Assembly (NCBI GenBank): GCA_033439295.1
Contig: JAVTLE010000003.1
Coordinates: 1,674,001-1,738,000, forward strand
DNA: 64,000 nt
Origin: Deuterostichococcus epilithicus
Lineage: Eukaryota > Chlorophyta > Trebouxiophyceae > Prasiolales > Stichococcaceae
Direction of reading: 5' to 3'
Shown here: positions 46,421 through 57,984 of the stretch, one piece after another
Position numbering within the stretch: position 1 is the first letter of the stretch
How the letters are laid out: each line of letters starts with the position of its first letter
The notes under the pieces: generated by a model
What the model was told of the DNA's origin: nothing
Seen by the model: only the letters and a program-made list of their open reading frames with translations
Database searches by the model: none
Made by a program: the position numbers and the translations under genes

Positions 46421-49400
46421 ATGGCGGCCCCGGAACCTACGGCAGTCCGCTTCACGAGCCTGCAACACCTGAGGTTGCCGATGGCAGCGACAGCAGAAGC
46501 CGCCTCCAGAAAACCGCTGATGTCGCCGTTATGGCCAGACTGGCTGCCGCGCATTGGCCAAATGGCAACATGGCAGCCGGCGCCCATTGCCACAGCATTC
46601 CAGCTCGGCGCCAGCGGACCCCGAAATGTGGCAGCAGGCGATGCGACGGAAGCTGCACTGGTGCTGCCGCAGCAGCAGCAGCTGCGGCGGCGGCCGCGGC
46701 GGCGGCGGCACGGACCGGCGTTCGCGTCTCTGTCCACGAGTGTCGCCTCCATGCTGGGGTAAGCACGCCGCACCCTACTGCCGCCAGCCGGAGCAGGCAT
46801 CGTTCTCATGTGATATCCAGCAGAGCTTCCAACCTCCAAGCAATACCCATTCCAGCAAGTGCTTGAGCATTTACTACCTCTTGCTGTAAGGCGACCACAG
46901 AGTAGCACTGTTGTTCACATGACGAGCGCAGTGTGTGCTGCAAACCCTTTGCAGGCACTCGCGCCTGCGGCGCACCTTTGACGAGATCGACGCTGAGGGC
47001 AAGGGCTTCGTGGAGGCGGCAGATCTGCGGGCGTACGCCAAGAAGCACGGGCTGCCAGAGGCGTATGTGCCTGCGTTCGTGGCAGCGGTCGCGGGCAGCG
47101 CGGGCGGCGCCGCGGCGCCGGGCGGCTTGGCAGCGGCAAACAGCAGCCAGCACCGCATCTCGTGAGTGGCCTACAGCTAGGTCAGTGTGCCTTGCGATGG
47201 GCTCACCTGCAATATCCAGCCGCCACCGCATGCTGGCAACAGCCGTGGCGGACGCGGCTGCGGAGCCATATCACTGGTCTTTCAGGCGCCCAGCATCGCT
47301 TGGCGGGCAAATTTAGAACGAGTGTTCAGCTGCACCATAACCCTTTCGGAGGTACACGGGCCTAGAAAGGTTCCAAAAGCTTGAGATCCTGCGCGCGAGA
47401 GCCGCGCCCAGTTCAGCTGTGACCTGTGGCCGCAGGTTCGCCCGCTTTCAACGGTTCGTGCGCAGCCGGGAGGCAGGGCTGCGCACGACATTCGACGCGC
47501 TGGATGCGGATGGGGATGGCATCCTCGATGCGACAGAGCTGGCGGCGGCACTGGAGACGGTCCGTGTGCGCTGCCCGGACACACGCCGCGTCTACCGCTG
47601 CCGCCGCAAGGTGCGATGACGCTCTTGGTGCAGGTCCGTGGCTGAATGCGGAAAGGGAACCTCAGTTGGAGGGTTCCCTAAAAGGCTCCGGCACCGTTCG
47701 TGGCTACCGCCACCATCGAAAGGTGGCTCGCCATGACACACTGCTACAGAACACCGTGCGCATGAGCTGCCTCGACACACTACGTGTCGTCTGCTGCGGC
47801 ACAAGGTGAGCAGGGTCCGGTCCCTCGCGGCCTGCCGCTGGGTTGCCGTCTCAAGCACCTCGCAGCTTGTGCAGGCATGTTCTCCAGCGCAGCTGTGCAC
47901 AATGCCCGTCGTGGCTGCAGAAGCAACTAGAGAGGGCAGGTCCGCCTGTCAGTTCGCTTTATGTGTGTGCGCCTGGAACACATGGAGCTGCATCAGGCGG
48001 TGGGGAGCTGCTTGCGAGGGCGTCTATCCAGCATCACAATTGGTGCTGTCAGGAACTTGACTCTCAACACCCAACGTCCCTTGTAAGGCACTGCTTCCAT
48101 GGTTCTTGTGTTATCAGGCAGTGGAGGAGCTGCTGGCGAGGGCGTCGTCCGGTTGCCGCGGCGGCGGCAGAGTTAAAGATGCGCAGCCTGGTGTGTCCTT
48201 CCCGGAGTTCCGCGCCTTCTTCCTGCTGCTGCCGGCGGTGCGGATTCCGAGGGTTGCTTTTGAAGCTTCTTTTCACGCCGCCCGCAGTTGATTTTTTGCA
48301 CACGGTGGAAACATGGCCTGGGAGCTCATTCGTTGCTCGATCACCGAGGTGTGGTGGAAAATGGGGCTGGTTGTAACAGCACAGGCCGTGCATCTCGCTG
48401 ACGGTGATGCGGTGCCCGCAGAGCAACATGCTGGCGGACTACTGGCTGTCGGTGCGGTGCGCAGGGCTGTGTGACATTGGTGCTTCGGTCGCGCTGCATG
48501 ACGTCGCCGCAAAGGTGAAACAAAGTGGCCCTACTGCCCATGCTCATGCGCTTGCGCTTCAGCTGCTCGGGCAACCTGCAGCGCTTATGAATCTGGATCC
48601 TGGGCCCGGGTGGCTCAGATGCGCGCAGCTGGGCGATTGGCGCAATGTCGCATGCCGCCTGCCGGAAAGGGTTCATCCTGCAACTGCAAGCCCTGCTGTG
48701 AAAGTGCTGCCGACCTGCGGACGTTGGCCCCTGCCCTGCAGGGCTCCCCCTGGCGGCACCTGGTGGCCGGCGCACTGGCAGGCGCCGCTTCCCGCACAGC
48801 CACTGCGCCGCTCGAGACACTGCGCGTCCAGGTATACGAGGTTTTCCTCTGCACTCTTACCTTGCTTTGCTTTGCGCATGACAGTTTATAAGGGGCACGC
48901 TGCAGTCGGAGCACCTCGCACGTGGGGTCTCGCAGGCGCTGGCACCATGTGGTGTATGCGGCTTCTGCCCACAGCCGCCGCCGCGGGCATCAGGACACCG
49001 CTTGTGGGTGCACGCGCTGCTGGACACGCTCCCGAGAGCGCAGCGTGGAGAGGCCTCTGAAGCAGCGAATGCTGGCCGCCCCTCCTGCGCGCAGGCGATG
49101 ACGGGGGCCTGCGCCGGCGGTGCGGGCACGCTGGCGGCGGCGAAGCAGGTGGTTGCCGCCAGCGGCTGGCGGGGCCTGTACCGCGGCAACGCCACCAACG
49201 TGCTGCGGTCCGCGCCGCAGAAGGCACTCGACTTTTTTGCGTTCGACGTCTTCAAGGCGAGTCTGTTGCCCTGTCCCGGCTGCACTCTACTGCCCTGCTG
49301 CCTGACAGCCCCTGCCTGCCCCGCAAACGAGAGTTGACCAGGAGGACAGGTCGTCAGGGTTTAGGGAGCCGGGCTGCTGCCACATACGCTGTTTTACGCA

Positions 49401-51243
49401 CGCGGCCAGTTGTGCAGGAGGGTGAGCAGTTGACTTATGGCACAGGGCCTCCTGGGCGCGAACAGCGGGCCGCGCGTGTTTGCGGCGGCCGGGCTCGCTG
49501 GGTGCACCACGAATGCATTGCTGTATCCCCTGGAGGTGAGGCTGCATCTGTCTCTGTGGCTGGCTTCCCTGCTGCGGCACACGTTCGTGCATAAACCTGC
49601 GCCGTTAATCGACAAGCCGGCTTGCACCAGCGTGTCAAGACAGCAGCCATTGCACCAATGGTGCTGTACCAGCCTGTCGTTTTGCGCCGCAGATGGTTAC
49701 AGAACCGAGCTCAAATGCACTGCATCGCCTCGCCTGCGCGCCATGCACTGAGCCACATACCCAGGCGCATATCGTCCTCTTGTGAACAGAAACCTATGAC
49801 CACAGGTGGTGCGGACGCGGCTCACGGCAGACACAGCAGGTCACTACATCGGCGTTCGGGATGCCTTCCGAAAAATTGCCGCCGCCGATGGGGCACGGGG
49901 CCTCTACCGGGGGCTGCTGCCGTCCTTGATCGGCATGCTACCTGAGGCGGCAATCACATATGGTGTGTGTCCCTCTGCCCTCTGTAGAACAGCCCTTTTG
50001 ACCTTGCTGGCGAGTTTATCCACTTCTACAGATCTCACCAGGTCAGCCCATCCTAGTGTGTCTGCTTGGTGATAAGCGTAACGAGGCCTTGCACGCCGCA
50101 AGCTCCTGCTGTATGGGACGCCAACGCTACAGCAGGCGCACAATCACAAGTGTGCTATGCCAGTGATATTGCAGCATAGTGCACTCGCTGTAAACAGACC
50201 CCCAAAATCCGGAGCTGAGACACTGAAGATGTTTCGGTCATCGATGCAGGCCTCTTCGACACGCTTAAGGCGCGGCACCGCGCGGCGCACGGCGGTGCTG
50301 AGCCGGATGTAGTCAGCGTGCTCAGCTTCGGCGTAGCTTCTGCTTTCTGCGGCCAGGTGTGCAACCTCCGTGGCCAAATGTTTGTCGGGGCTCAGATCCA
50401 TGTGTCAAGTGCATTTCGAAACATCGTTGTTGGCTCAGATCGTGGGGTGCATCAGCAAAGGTCAACTGTTCAATGGATGCGGCCGGGCTCCAGCAGAGTG
50501 CACTGGCGAAAGCTTGCAGGAGAGCATGCCAGGAGAGCATCACATCATACATCAAGTCCCTCAATATACGATGGAACTAAATAACAAAACCCTAAATTAG
50601 TACCATCGTATATTGAGGGACTTGATGTATGATGGTCAATTCTTCAATGAAAAGGACAAGTGCAGGAGCGAATTCGTGTCCTGCTGCACGTAGTTGGTGG
50701 CGTTTCCTCTGGAGACCGTTTCCAGGCGACTCCAGGTGGACTGTGGCTCCAACTTCCTGGCGCTCACCCGCCGCATCCTGCAGGAGGAGGGGCCGCTTGC
50801 CCTGTACAGGTGGGCGCACGTCTCCTGGCCTGGTGGTCTCAGTCGGGATCTCTGCTGGATAATCACCCCCGCTGAGCGGCTGCACGCTCTGCGGCCAACA
50901 CGGCTCCGCAAACTCCGGCTCCTCTGGCGGCTCATGTTCCGGCGCGCAGTTGCCGGCCGACATGGCACGGCCCTCGAATGCGACTTCCCGCCTATTGCGC
51001 AGGGGCGTGGGCGCCGCAAGCCTGCGGGTTGTGCCGATGGCATGTGTCAGCTTCGGCACCTACGAGCTCGTGCGCGGCATGATGGTGCGGGCGGAGGAGT
51101 CTGGCGGCATGCGCGCGCTGCTGCCGCGCTGCGGACGGTGCCGTCCCTTTGCGCTGCCGCCACTGCGGCGGCAGCTGGCGGCGCAGGCGCTCTGCACCGG
51201 CGGCGCCACAGTGCCCGCCGCTGCGCAGAGCCGGCAGCGGTGA
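46421..51243 (+). CDS. Ca2+-regulated mitochondrial carrier (EF-hand plus SLC25 domain), 12 exons
   Basis: Inner-mitochondrial-membrane solute carrier of the SCaMC/ATP-Mg-Pi or SAM-transporter-like type, with a Ca2+-sensing N-terminus. Exons: 46421-46758, 46955-47161, 47436-47610, 48118-48237, 48422-48514, 48742-48831, 49095-49256, 49446-49535, 49806-49962, 50250-50356, 50694-50809, 51003-51243. The model closes at 631 aa. EF loop 2 (205-216, DADGDGILDATE) is canonical. Loop 1 (125-136, DAEGKGFVEAAD) lacks the acidic residues at positions 5 and 12. The carrier domain starts near 312 (HLVAGALAGAASRTATAPLE). Repeat signatures are PLETLR, PLEVVR and PLETVS; the third lacks the usual Lys/Arg. Other family motifs: GLYRGNATNVLRSAPQKAL, ARGLYRGLLPSLIGMLPEAA and LRVVPMACVSFGTYELV. 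The intron after 49256 has a GC donor (AAG/GCGAGT). The substrate cannot be named from sequence alone. The start ATG has a good context (GGCAGCATGGCG). Confidence 0.88.
50543..50634. repeat. Near-perfect inverted repeat (hairpin) inside a carrier intron
   Basis: Two 32-bp arms (50543-50574 and 50603-50634) are exact reverse complements. Beyond one mismatch, five more base pairs form (actaa/ttagt), giving a 38-position stem around a 16-nt AT-rich loop that contains ccctaaa. The hairpin lies in the intron 50357-50693 and is AT-rich compared with the exons. Flanking sequence shows a weak direct repeat (ggtcaactgttcaatgga near 50460 and ggtcaattcttcaatgaa near 50634). Confidence 0.95.
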
Positions 51244-52055
51244 CCCTCTGATGAACGGCACCCTGTTCCACGACAAGAGTTACTTGTATAGCTGGTAAGT
51301 GCGCCCCGCATGGTTGCAGTCAGGCCAGCGAGCAAAGTCTGGTAGGTCCCCTGTCAGTTGCAGGAATCAGGAAATACGGTCTTCAGGCTTGCTAGCCTAG
51401 CTAAGTTTCAAATCCGCTGGGGAATTCCTGCTTCCAATGATGGCGGCTTAGTTTCGTCGTGTTCAGTTTCAGCTGCTAGTTGTTGTTGTTACCTCTGCCT
51501 TTCCAGTGGCGGTACGGCACCAAATTAGATTGTGGGTGTAGTTTGCCTTCGTTCGAGAAGAACAAATGCTCCGAGGAGCAGCGAAGAAACTGATTGGCAG
51601 TCTGTCCTGCGGGCTGCGGTGCGTTGAAAAGTGAGCGTTTCACAGCCGCAAGGCCGATGACTTCGAAGATGTTGGTCTGGTCAAGATGACGAACCAAGAG
51701 ACCATGGTGATCGATGCGTGGTAAGCAACATAATGCTTGTTGTCTGCAAACGGAGAACTGATGAGAATCAACTGACGAGATATCAAATATCCAAATTCCG
51801 CCGCTGAACTTGCGGCGGCTGACCGTCAGTAGAGTCCGAGCAGAATCAAGGGTACCCAGCCGGGCAGGCCGTGCACCACAGTTCACAATCGCGACAAGTG
51901 ACGCCGAGTGAATCACAGCTGGATCCGGCTGACAGCAGAACTTTGCAGGCAGGTGTCAGACCGGCCGTGTGCACAGCGATCGAGGCAGCCTCAGGGTTGC
52001 GTGGGAGTTGTCCCGAAATCCTAGCGCTGCCCCTCTGTTCAGCGGACTTGCAAGC
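51244..52055. other. 3' flank of the carrier gene and upstream region of the ATP synthase gene
   Basis: A 146-codon minus-strand frame (51916-51476) is open here, but its composition is AT-rich and it has no family signature, so I regard it as chance. The region probably holds the carrier 3' untranslated region and the promoter of the next gene. Confidence 0.4.
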
Positions 52056-52575
52056 ATGCCCAAGTTTCCGCCGCACCAGCTCGCCACTGAGCCTGTCAGG
52101 ACGACGGTCGTGCGGGAGCTGAAGAGCTTGTGAGTGCCCCTGTCACCGATGCGACTTCATGCTCTGTGCGGATGCAGCACGGCGTCCGTTCGTCAGCCGT
52201 TGTTGCCTCGCCAAGCTCCAATACAATGCTTGGATACCGCGCCGGTCGCGCTGCCGTTCAGGCCTGACCTGTGTGGCGTGGGATATGTTCTTGTGAGACG
52301 CAGAACCCATGATGCGGGGCTGTCACTCTTCAACTGCTCGCTGCAGGTGGCCCTTCTGGCTCGGTTTCGGCGTGACGGGCTTCCTTATCACAAAGATGTC
52401 GCTGGGCATCACAGGTGCGGCGAGTGGGGCCCTGTTCATGTCTGCGGCAGGAGTTTGCAAGCAGCGCTGACTTTCACCAGAACATGCGGAGGATATCACA
52501 CGCGATAATTGACGACTCACTGGTGCTACAAACGCAGATGAGGACATCAAGGCGTCAAGTGCGTCGCTGTCGTGA
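52056..52575 (+). CDS. Mitochondrial ATP synthase 6 kDa subunit (plant type), 3 exons
   Basis: Small single-helix accessory subunit of the mitochondrial F1Fo ATP synthase described in plants. Exons: 52056-52129, 52347-52414, 52538-52575. The model closes at 59 aa, near the family size of about 55. The N-terminus is MPKFPPHQLATEPV, followed by a basic segment (RTTVVRELKSL). The membrane helix reads WPFWLGFGVTGFLITKMSLG, where land-plant proteins have WPF..GF..TG.LITK. The tail DEDIKASSAS matches the conserved EED.K.S end. A search limited to long ORFs would miss it because each exon is under 80 bp. It is convergent with the aldo-keto reductase gene. Confidence 0.88.
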
Positions 52576-53093
52576 CCCCTACACATAATAAACAGCACGT
52601 GATCTGAGTCTGCGTCGCTGCTGATCTTACCTTCAGCATGCTTGGATTGCCGCACCTAATCTTGCTGGCGCTGGAAGTCAGTGTGAGAAGCCACTTCTGG
52701 AGGCGACTGCTGATCGGCTGTCTGTTGTGCGCTGCAGAGTTCGCCAACCCGAACCAACCACACCACTGAGCGGGGTGCTGGTGCAAGGCGGCTGACAATG
52801 TGCACAGGAGTCCGCTGCGGGAGCTTGGGCGTGGCAGACGGGATGCGCAGCTGGTAGCAGCCTGTCCAGCAGTAGTTTCTGATTTCTGTTTTTGTAAGCA
52901 AGTGAACTGTCGAACATTGGTAAACCGTCAATGGGCGTGCTGCAGACTGAGAACCCAGAACCTCACCAGCCCATGCCTCTTGAGTTGGTACGATCAAACA
53001 GCAGAAAGATTGGGCTGTGTGTCAAGCCGTGTCTCTCAAAATCCACATTCGGGAATCCATTTCCTCGCTCTCTTCACTGTCCGACATGCGATC
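52576..53093. other. Convergent 3' flanks (ATP synthase subunit and aldo-keto reductase)
   Basis: About 520 bp with no supported exon on either strand; presumably the two 3' untranslated regions. Confidence 0.45.
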
Positions 53094-55966
53094 TCACTTC
53101 GTCTGGAAGATATTCTGGATCATGCGGCTTGGGGCGGCGTCAGCAGCCTTGCTCAGCGCTGCCGCCTCGCCGTCCGAAAGCCGCCACCCCAGGGCACCCA
53201 GATTGTCCTTCGCCTGTCGCAGGTTCTTGGCGCCCGGAATCGGAACTGTACCGTTGCACATGCACCAGTTGATGGCCACCTGCAGCGTCACAGCCGCACT
53301 GTCAGCTATGCCTTCATGTTACATTCTGTGGGAGGAGCGTACCTGGCATGCTGGACGTGCATCAGTTCCCACACGCCGCAAGACACTCTGCTCTACGAGG
53401 AAGTCTGAATAACTCTGAGCACCTGTGTAACCTCGCATGCCAAACTAGTAGGGAGGTGAGAGAACCTGGGAGACGGTTTTGCCGCGCGATGCGGCGATCT
53501 GCCGCATGAGGTCCGTCAGGGGCTCGATGCCGGGCAGGATGTTGCGGAACAGCAGGCCGCGCGGCCCCGCCGGCAGGTTGTCCTTGTCGTACTTGCCCGT
53601 CAGCATGCCTGCGCAGCGCACGATCAGATGACAAGTGCTCCAAGCGGGAGTCGCAAGGGCCACCGCCTACATGGGGCGTGTTGCATGCAAGCTGACCACG
53701 AGATGGTGTCATCAGCGCTCTAAGGGCCGCAACCACCCGCAGGCGAGGGAGGGTTCAAGACCTCTTTGCGTCATGTGTGACAACGCGGCCCCCTGCACGG
53801 AGGCCACAGCCAGAGGATGCCCCCGCCAGGCAGTCAAAAAGTCGACCCCGTCGCCGCGGAACCCCATTAGCGGTGCGTGCTTGCAGCGTCTCCTCCCACG
53901 GCCCAACCCACGCCGCAGGCTGCTGCACCGCATCCAGAGCGGCTGGCGCCTCAGAGCCTGGCGGCGCTTTGAAGTACGAGGTGCGGCGCGCACCCAGGCC
54001 CAGCGGCGAGTAGGCGATGACCGCGATGCCCAGGTCCTGGCACACGCGCAGCGTCTCCAGCTGGTCGGGGCCCTTGCTGAGCAGCGAGAACTGCACCTGC
54101 GCCGACGCCAGCGGCACACCCCGCTCCGCGAGGTACCTGCGGCACGGGAATGGATGTTGCATGGAGATGACCTTTAAGCAGGCACCGGGGTGTGCGCGGG
54201 TGGTCTGGCCAGCGGCCGGACTCTGCTACAGCGTTTCGTTTGCCCCCATCAGTCGGCAGCACCAGCAGCAGCCATGTCCGCACTCGCCCGCGCATGGCCA
54301 GCCCGGCTGTGGGGGCCTGGTTGCCAATGCCGTTGCGCCAGAGCTGCAGAGACGCAGTCCCAAGCCCCACCTGTGGATGCGCTGCAGCTGTCGCGGGCCG
54401 TAGTTGCTGACGCCCACCGCCTGCACCAGGCCCTGCGGGTACATTGAGGCGACATCTGCTCGAATGTCAAGATGGGCGCTCGGACGGCCCTTGGCCCCTG
54501 GAGGCTGATCCCGGCTGCACGCGTCTGCAAAATAATGTCTGGTGGAGCTACACGGCCAATGCAGTGCAACATGTGCAGAGGCGTCATCAGAGGCACACCT
54601 CCTCGTAAATTGCTGCAAGGCCGCTCCACAGGGCGCGCTCCTGCAGGGGCGCATACCTGCGCAAACGGCACATACAATGCGCGAACATCCATCGTGACGA
54701 CGCCAGATGCAGAGCCTCGCTGCATGATGAACAGCCGCTGCTTCATTGGTGCAGCCGACAAGCGGTCAAGTTGGTGACCTTCACGGCCTGATTTGTGGCA
54801 GCTGACAAAAGCGTTCGCATTCGAAGGCCAGCGGCGCACGTAAGACAGTGTATGTTGCGGGGGTGGGTGTCACCAAGCTCACCTGGCTGCTGACCAGTGC
54901 AGCTGCCCGATTGCTAGCTGCTCTGTGCCAAGCCGTCGCAACGACCCCCGGCACGCATTCACCATCTGACCTGCTCTTGAACATCGTGGCTGCTTGGCGG
55001 CAGGTGCTGCTGACAGCCTTTCAGAACTCTGCAGCTGCAGCGGCTGGCGATCAGAGGTCAGCAGCTGAACCGACGCACGTGCTAGATGCTCAGATATAGC
55101 AGCGTGTTGCAAGCTCGCCTGCTGTGAGGCGCCAGGGGTACGCTGCGAACTTTGTTGCAACACATATGTTGTCGCGGACGCGGGCGCCACCCGGCGCCTC
55201 CGCTATGAATTGGCCCAGCAGCTGCTCGCTGCGGCCATTCAGTGCGCCGGTGCCTGTTGCAGCACATGCAGCGCACTTCAGCGGGTCTATAGTGCACCTC
55301 AGCATCCTCAAGATCAGCACTGAATCCAATCAAATTTTGTACAATGCTTCACTGTAATTCATGCCAGTGACAGCGCTGTAGAAACCAATTAGCTACAACA
55401 TCGAGCGTGCAAGACGCACCGTATGAGTCCGCGCTGTCGAACAGATTTACCCCGCGACTGACCATGAGGTTGAACACCTCCTGCAACTCTTCGTCCATGC
55501 TCTTGTCGTAGCCCCACAGGAACTGGTTGCCTGCGAGCAGTGAAGCTCGACGTCCTTAGCTCAGGCAGATGCGAGCAGCTCATGCACACATGCGCATCGC
55601 TGTGGAGGGAGAGAATGCATTGCTGACAGCATCTCACCCCATGCCCATGTGCCGAAGCCCATTGGACTGACCTGAGGATATGTCAGGACAGTTTCAGTAG
55701 GCATGACTGCAGTTGGTGTTGGTGCATCCCAGAACCGCCAAGGCCACCAATGCCACTTCCCGCATCACCTTCAGGGCACCCATCTGCACCATGTCCTGCT
55801 GCTTGATCTTCTGGCTGCCGGGCCACAAGTCCGCCAGACCCATGCGTGTGCATGAGCGCGCCGGGCTTCGTCGCCTCTTGCTGCTGCTGCACCAGGTGAA
55901 GGCGCGCGGCATGCGGCATGAGCCATGCTGGAGCTGGCCGTTGGCCGCGAGGGGGTGAGCCGACAT
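53094..55966 (-). CDS. Aldo-keto reductase, probably plastid, 10 exons
   Basis: NADPH-dependent TIM-barrel oxidoreductase of the plant chloroplast aldo-keto reductase group; the substrate is unknown. Exons (minus): 55966-55769, 55671-55638, 55530-55420, 55253-55119, 54970-54883, 54656-54599, 54432-54371, 54136-53994, 53608-53466, 53279-53094. The model closes at 385 aa. The first 66 residues are Ser/Arg-rich and transit-like. Family motifs in order: VSPMGFGTWAWG, LFDSADSYGTGALNGRSE (catalytic Asp and Tyr), CVATKFAAYPW (Lys), LAIGQLHWS (His), AVGVSNYGPRQLQRIH, VQFSLLSKGPDQL, AYSPLGLG, GMLTGKY and VPIPGAKNLRQAKDNLGALG. The full D-Y-K-H tetrad is present. The intron after exon 4 has a GC donor (CAG/GCGAGC). 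The donor after exon 9 (GTTCTC) is weak. The gene is head to head with RPB7, ATGs 365 bp apart. Confidence 0.93.
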
Positions 55967-56331
55967 GACGTACAGCGCAACAAAACTTTATGATTGGTCT
56001 GCCAGTGTCAATTGCTGTTCAGCGGGCAGCAGCTGGCCAGCTCATGGCCTTGTCTGACAAGGGGCGTGGTGTGAGTGACAAGTGAGGAGCATGAGAGAGC
56101 TTTATGCACAAGCACCTTGCAACTCACCAACCAAATAAAGTGTCAAAGCGACTCATATCCGATCCAGCAGTCGCTCGCTCCTGCTGAAAACCTGCACGTT
56201 TCAATCACCCATCTCAGCAGCACGGTCTACGTGCTCTCTCTCAAGTCGCTGCCATCCGCTGCTGCTCGGGCAGATGGACCGATGAAGTGGCGCGGTTCAA
56301 GGCTGCACGTCTCCAGCTGCAGGCAGCCGAC
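55967..56331. promoter_or_regulatory. Compact bidirectional upstream region, aldo-keto reductase (-) and RPB7 (+)
   Basis: Only 365 bp separates the two divergent ATGs, the shortest such spacing in the window. Both promoters and both 5' untranslated regions must fit here. I see no clear TATA box near either start. Confidence 0.55.
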
Positions 56332-57984
56332 ATGTTCTATCACCTTACAATGCCCGCGGACGTTGAGCTGCATCCGCGCCACTTTGGGCCCACCATGCGG
56401 CAGACGCTTGAGGACAAGTTGACCAAAGAGGTGACCTTGTAAACAGCTGTGGGATAGCACCTTGGGTTGGCCGTCAGCGTGGCTGTGTGCAGTCGTGCTG
56501 TTGTGGCGGCGGTGCGGCAACCCGCCACTGTGCACAGAGCCGCCAGCCCCGCCGGCAGACTCAAAGTGCACCCGGAGGATGGCGCATCGGCAAGCGCGAC
56601 GGTGGACGATCTGGATCCTACCGAAGTTGCTGAAGGTTTCAACGTGCTGCGGCCGTGCAGGTGGAGGGCACATGCAGTGGGAAGTATGGCTTTGTCATCG
56701 CGGTCACCGGCATTGTGGAAGTCAGTCAGGTGCAGCACATGGAACGGTCCTGGAAAGGCGGCGCACCTGCTGCAGTTCCTGGAGTGGATATGCCCAATAC
56801 AACGCACGGCTCATCGGCTGGACGCAAATGGCTAGTTGTCAGCGGGGATGTCTGAAAGTACGAAGGTCCAGACACAGGGTTTCACTGCTGCAGGGCCACA
56901 TACGGGAGGGAACGGGATTTGCGCGCTTCAACGTGAAGTACACGTGCGTGGTGTTCCGCCCATTCAAGGGCGAGGTGCTCGACACTGTGGTCACACAGGT
57001 CAATAAGGTGAAGCTTCTTCCCCGCTGCCGCTGCCTCATGGCATGGCACAGTGCCTCGCCTGTGTTCTCGACACGTTGTGCGCGGCGGGTGGTACCTGCT
57101 TCCCCTTCGATGACGTGCCGGAGCCCCAGTTGACGGTAGAAGCGCTGAAACATGAATTCGAGCCTGCTTCCCACTCCAGCTATGATGGTTCGCCCTCTTG
57201 CCCTGCCGGGAGCCGCCGCATGGCGGCCGCCGCGTTTCCCGCTCGGCGGAGCGGCGCGGCAGCCTTGCAGGACGCGCAGCCACCTGCTGCGCACATTTCA
57301 GCCCGTGTGCCACTTGTGTTCGTCACCCTGTCATCCTTGGTCGCCATTCCTGCCGCGCAGATGGGCTTCTTTGCGGAGGCGGGACCGGTGCAGATCTTTG
57401 TGTCCAACCACCTCATACCCGAGGATTTTGAATTTTCGGCGCTGGACGACCCCTGCTATGTGTCGTCCGACGAGGAGGTGCCACTTTTACAGGCTGTGCT
57501 CTTTTGCAACCCAGTGCCGACCTTCCCCAGGTTCCTGCGTCTGCTCTGCGATTTGATATGAAGTTGATGGCATCGGTTGGCGCGGCAGGTGCACACAGGC
57601 TCTGGTCGTGCACAAAATTTCGTCACCGGTATAACCCTGCTGAGACCTCATCATTGACAATCTGCAATAGTGCAACTTCAGGCTCTGGCTGCTGTTGGCG
57701 TCCGCAGGTGCGCATCATCGCGGGGGCGGAGGTACGGCTAAGAGTAGTGGGCATCAGGGTGGACCCCACCGAAATTGTGAGCGCCCGTCCTGCACACCTT
57801 TCAGAAATCTACATTGTCCTGCTGAGGTTGTTGCATCGTCTATGGTGCATACCTGAGACATCTTACCATGGTTTCCGAAGCGACCCTGTCGAGCTGACAG
57901 TGTGCTCTGACTCTGGCCCTGCAGTTCTGTGTCGGCACAATACGCGATGACTACCTGGGCGTCGTCGGGGAGCAGGGCGCCTGA
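56332..57984 (+). CDS. RPB7: RNA polymerase II subunit RPB7, 6 exons
   Basis: RPB7 pairs with RPB4 to form the stalk of RNA polymerase II, which contacts nascent RNA. Exons: 56332-56430, 56661-56729, 56894-57007, 57361-57477, 57708-57776, 57925-57984. All junctions are in phase 0 and the model closes at 175 aa, the normal length. Family signatures run throughout: MFYHLTMPADVELHPRHFGP, VEGTCSGKYGFVIAVTGI, EGTGFARFNVKYTCVVFRPF, MGFFAEAGPVQIFVSNHLIP, VRLRVVGIRVDPTEI and FCVGTIRDDYLGV. The RNP-like N-terminal domain is followed by the S1-like domain. RPB7 is preferred over the Pol I, III, IV or V paralogues because of the FFAEAGPVQIFVSNHLIP match; a Pol V-type paralogue cannot be fully excluded without an alignment. 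Confidence 0.95.

Noticed and set aside
50581-50596. ccctaaa in the hairpin loop as an interstitial telomere repeat
   Set aside because: Only one unit is present, which is expected by chance in an AT-rich loop.
51476-51916. 146-codon minus-strand frame after the carrier gene
   Set aside because: AT-rich codons and no recognised motif; most likely untranslated sequence.
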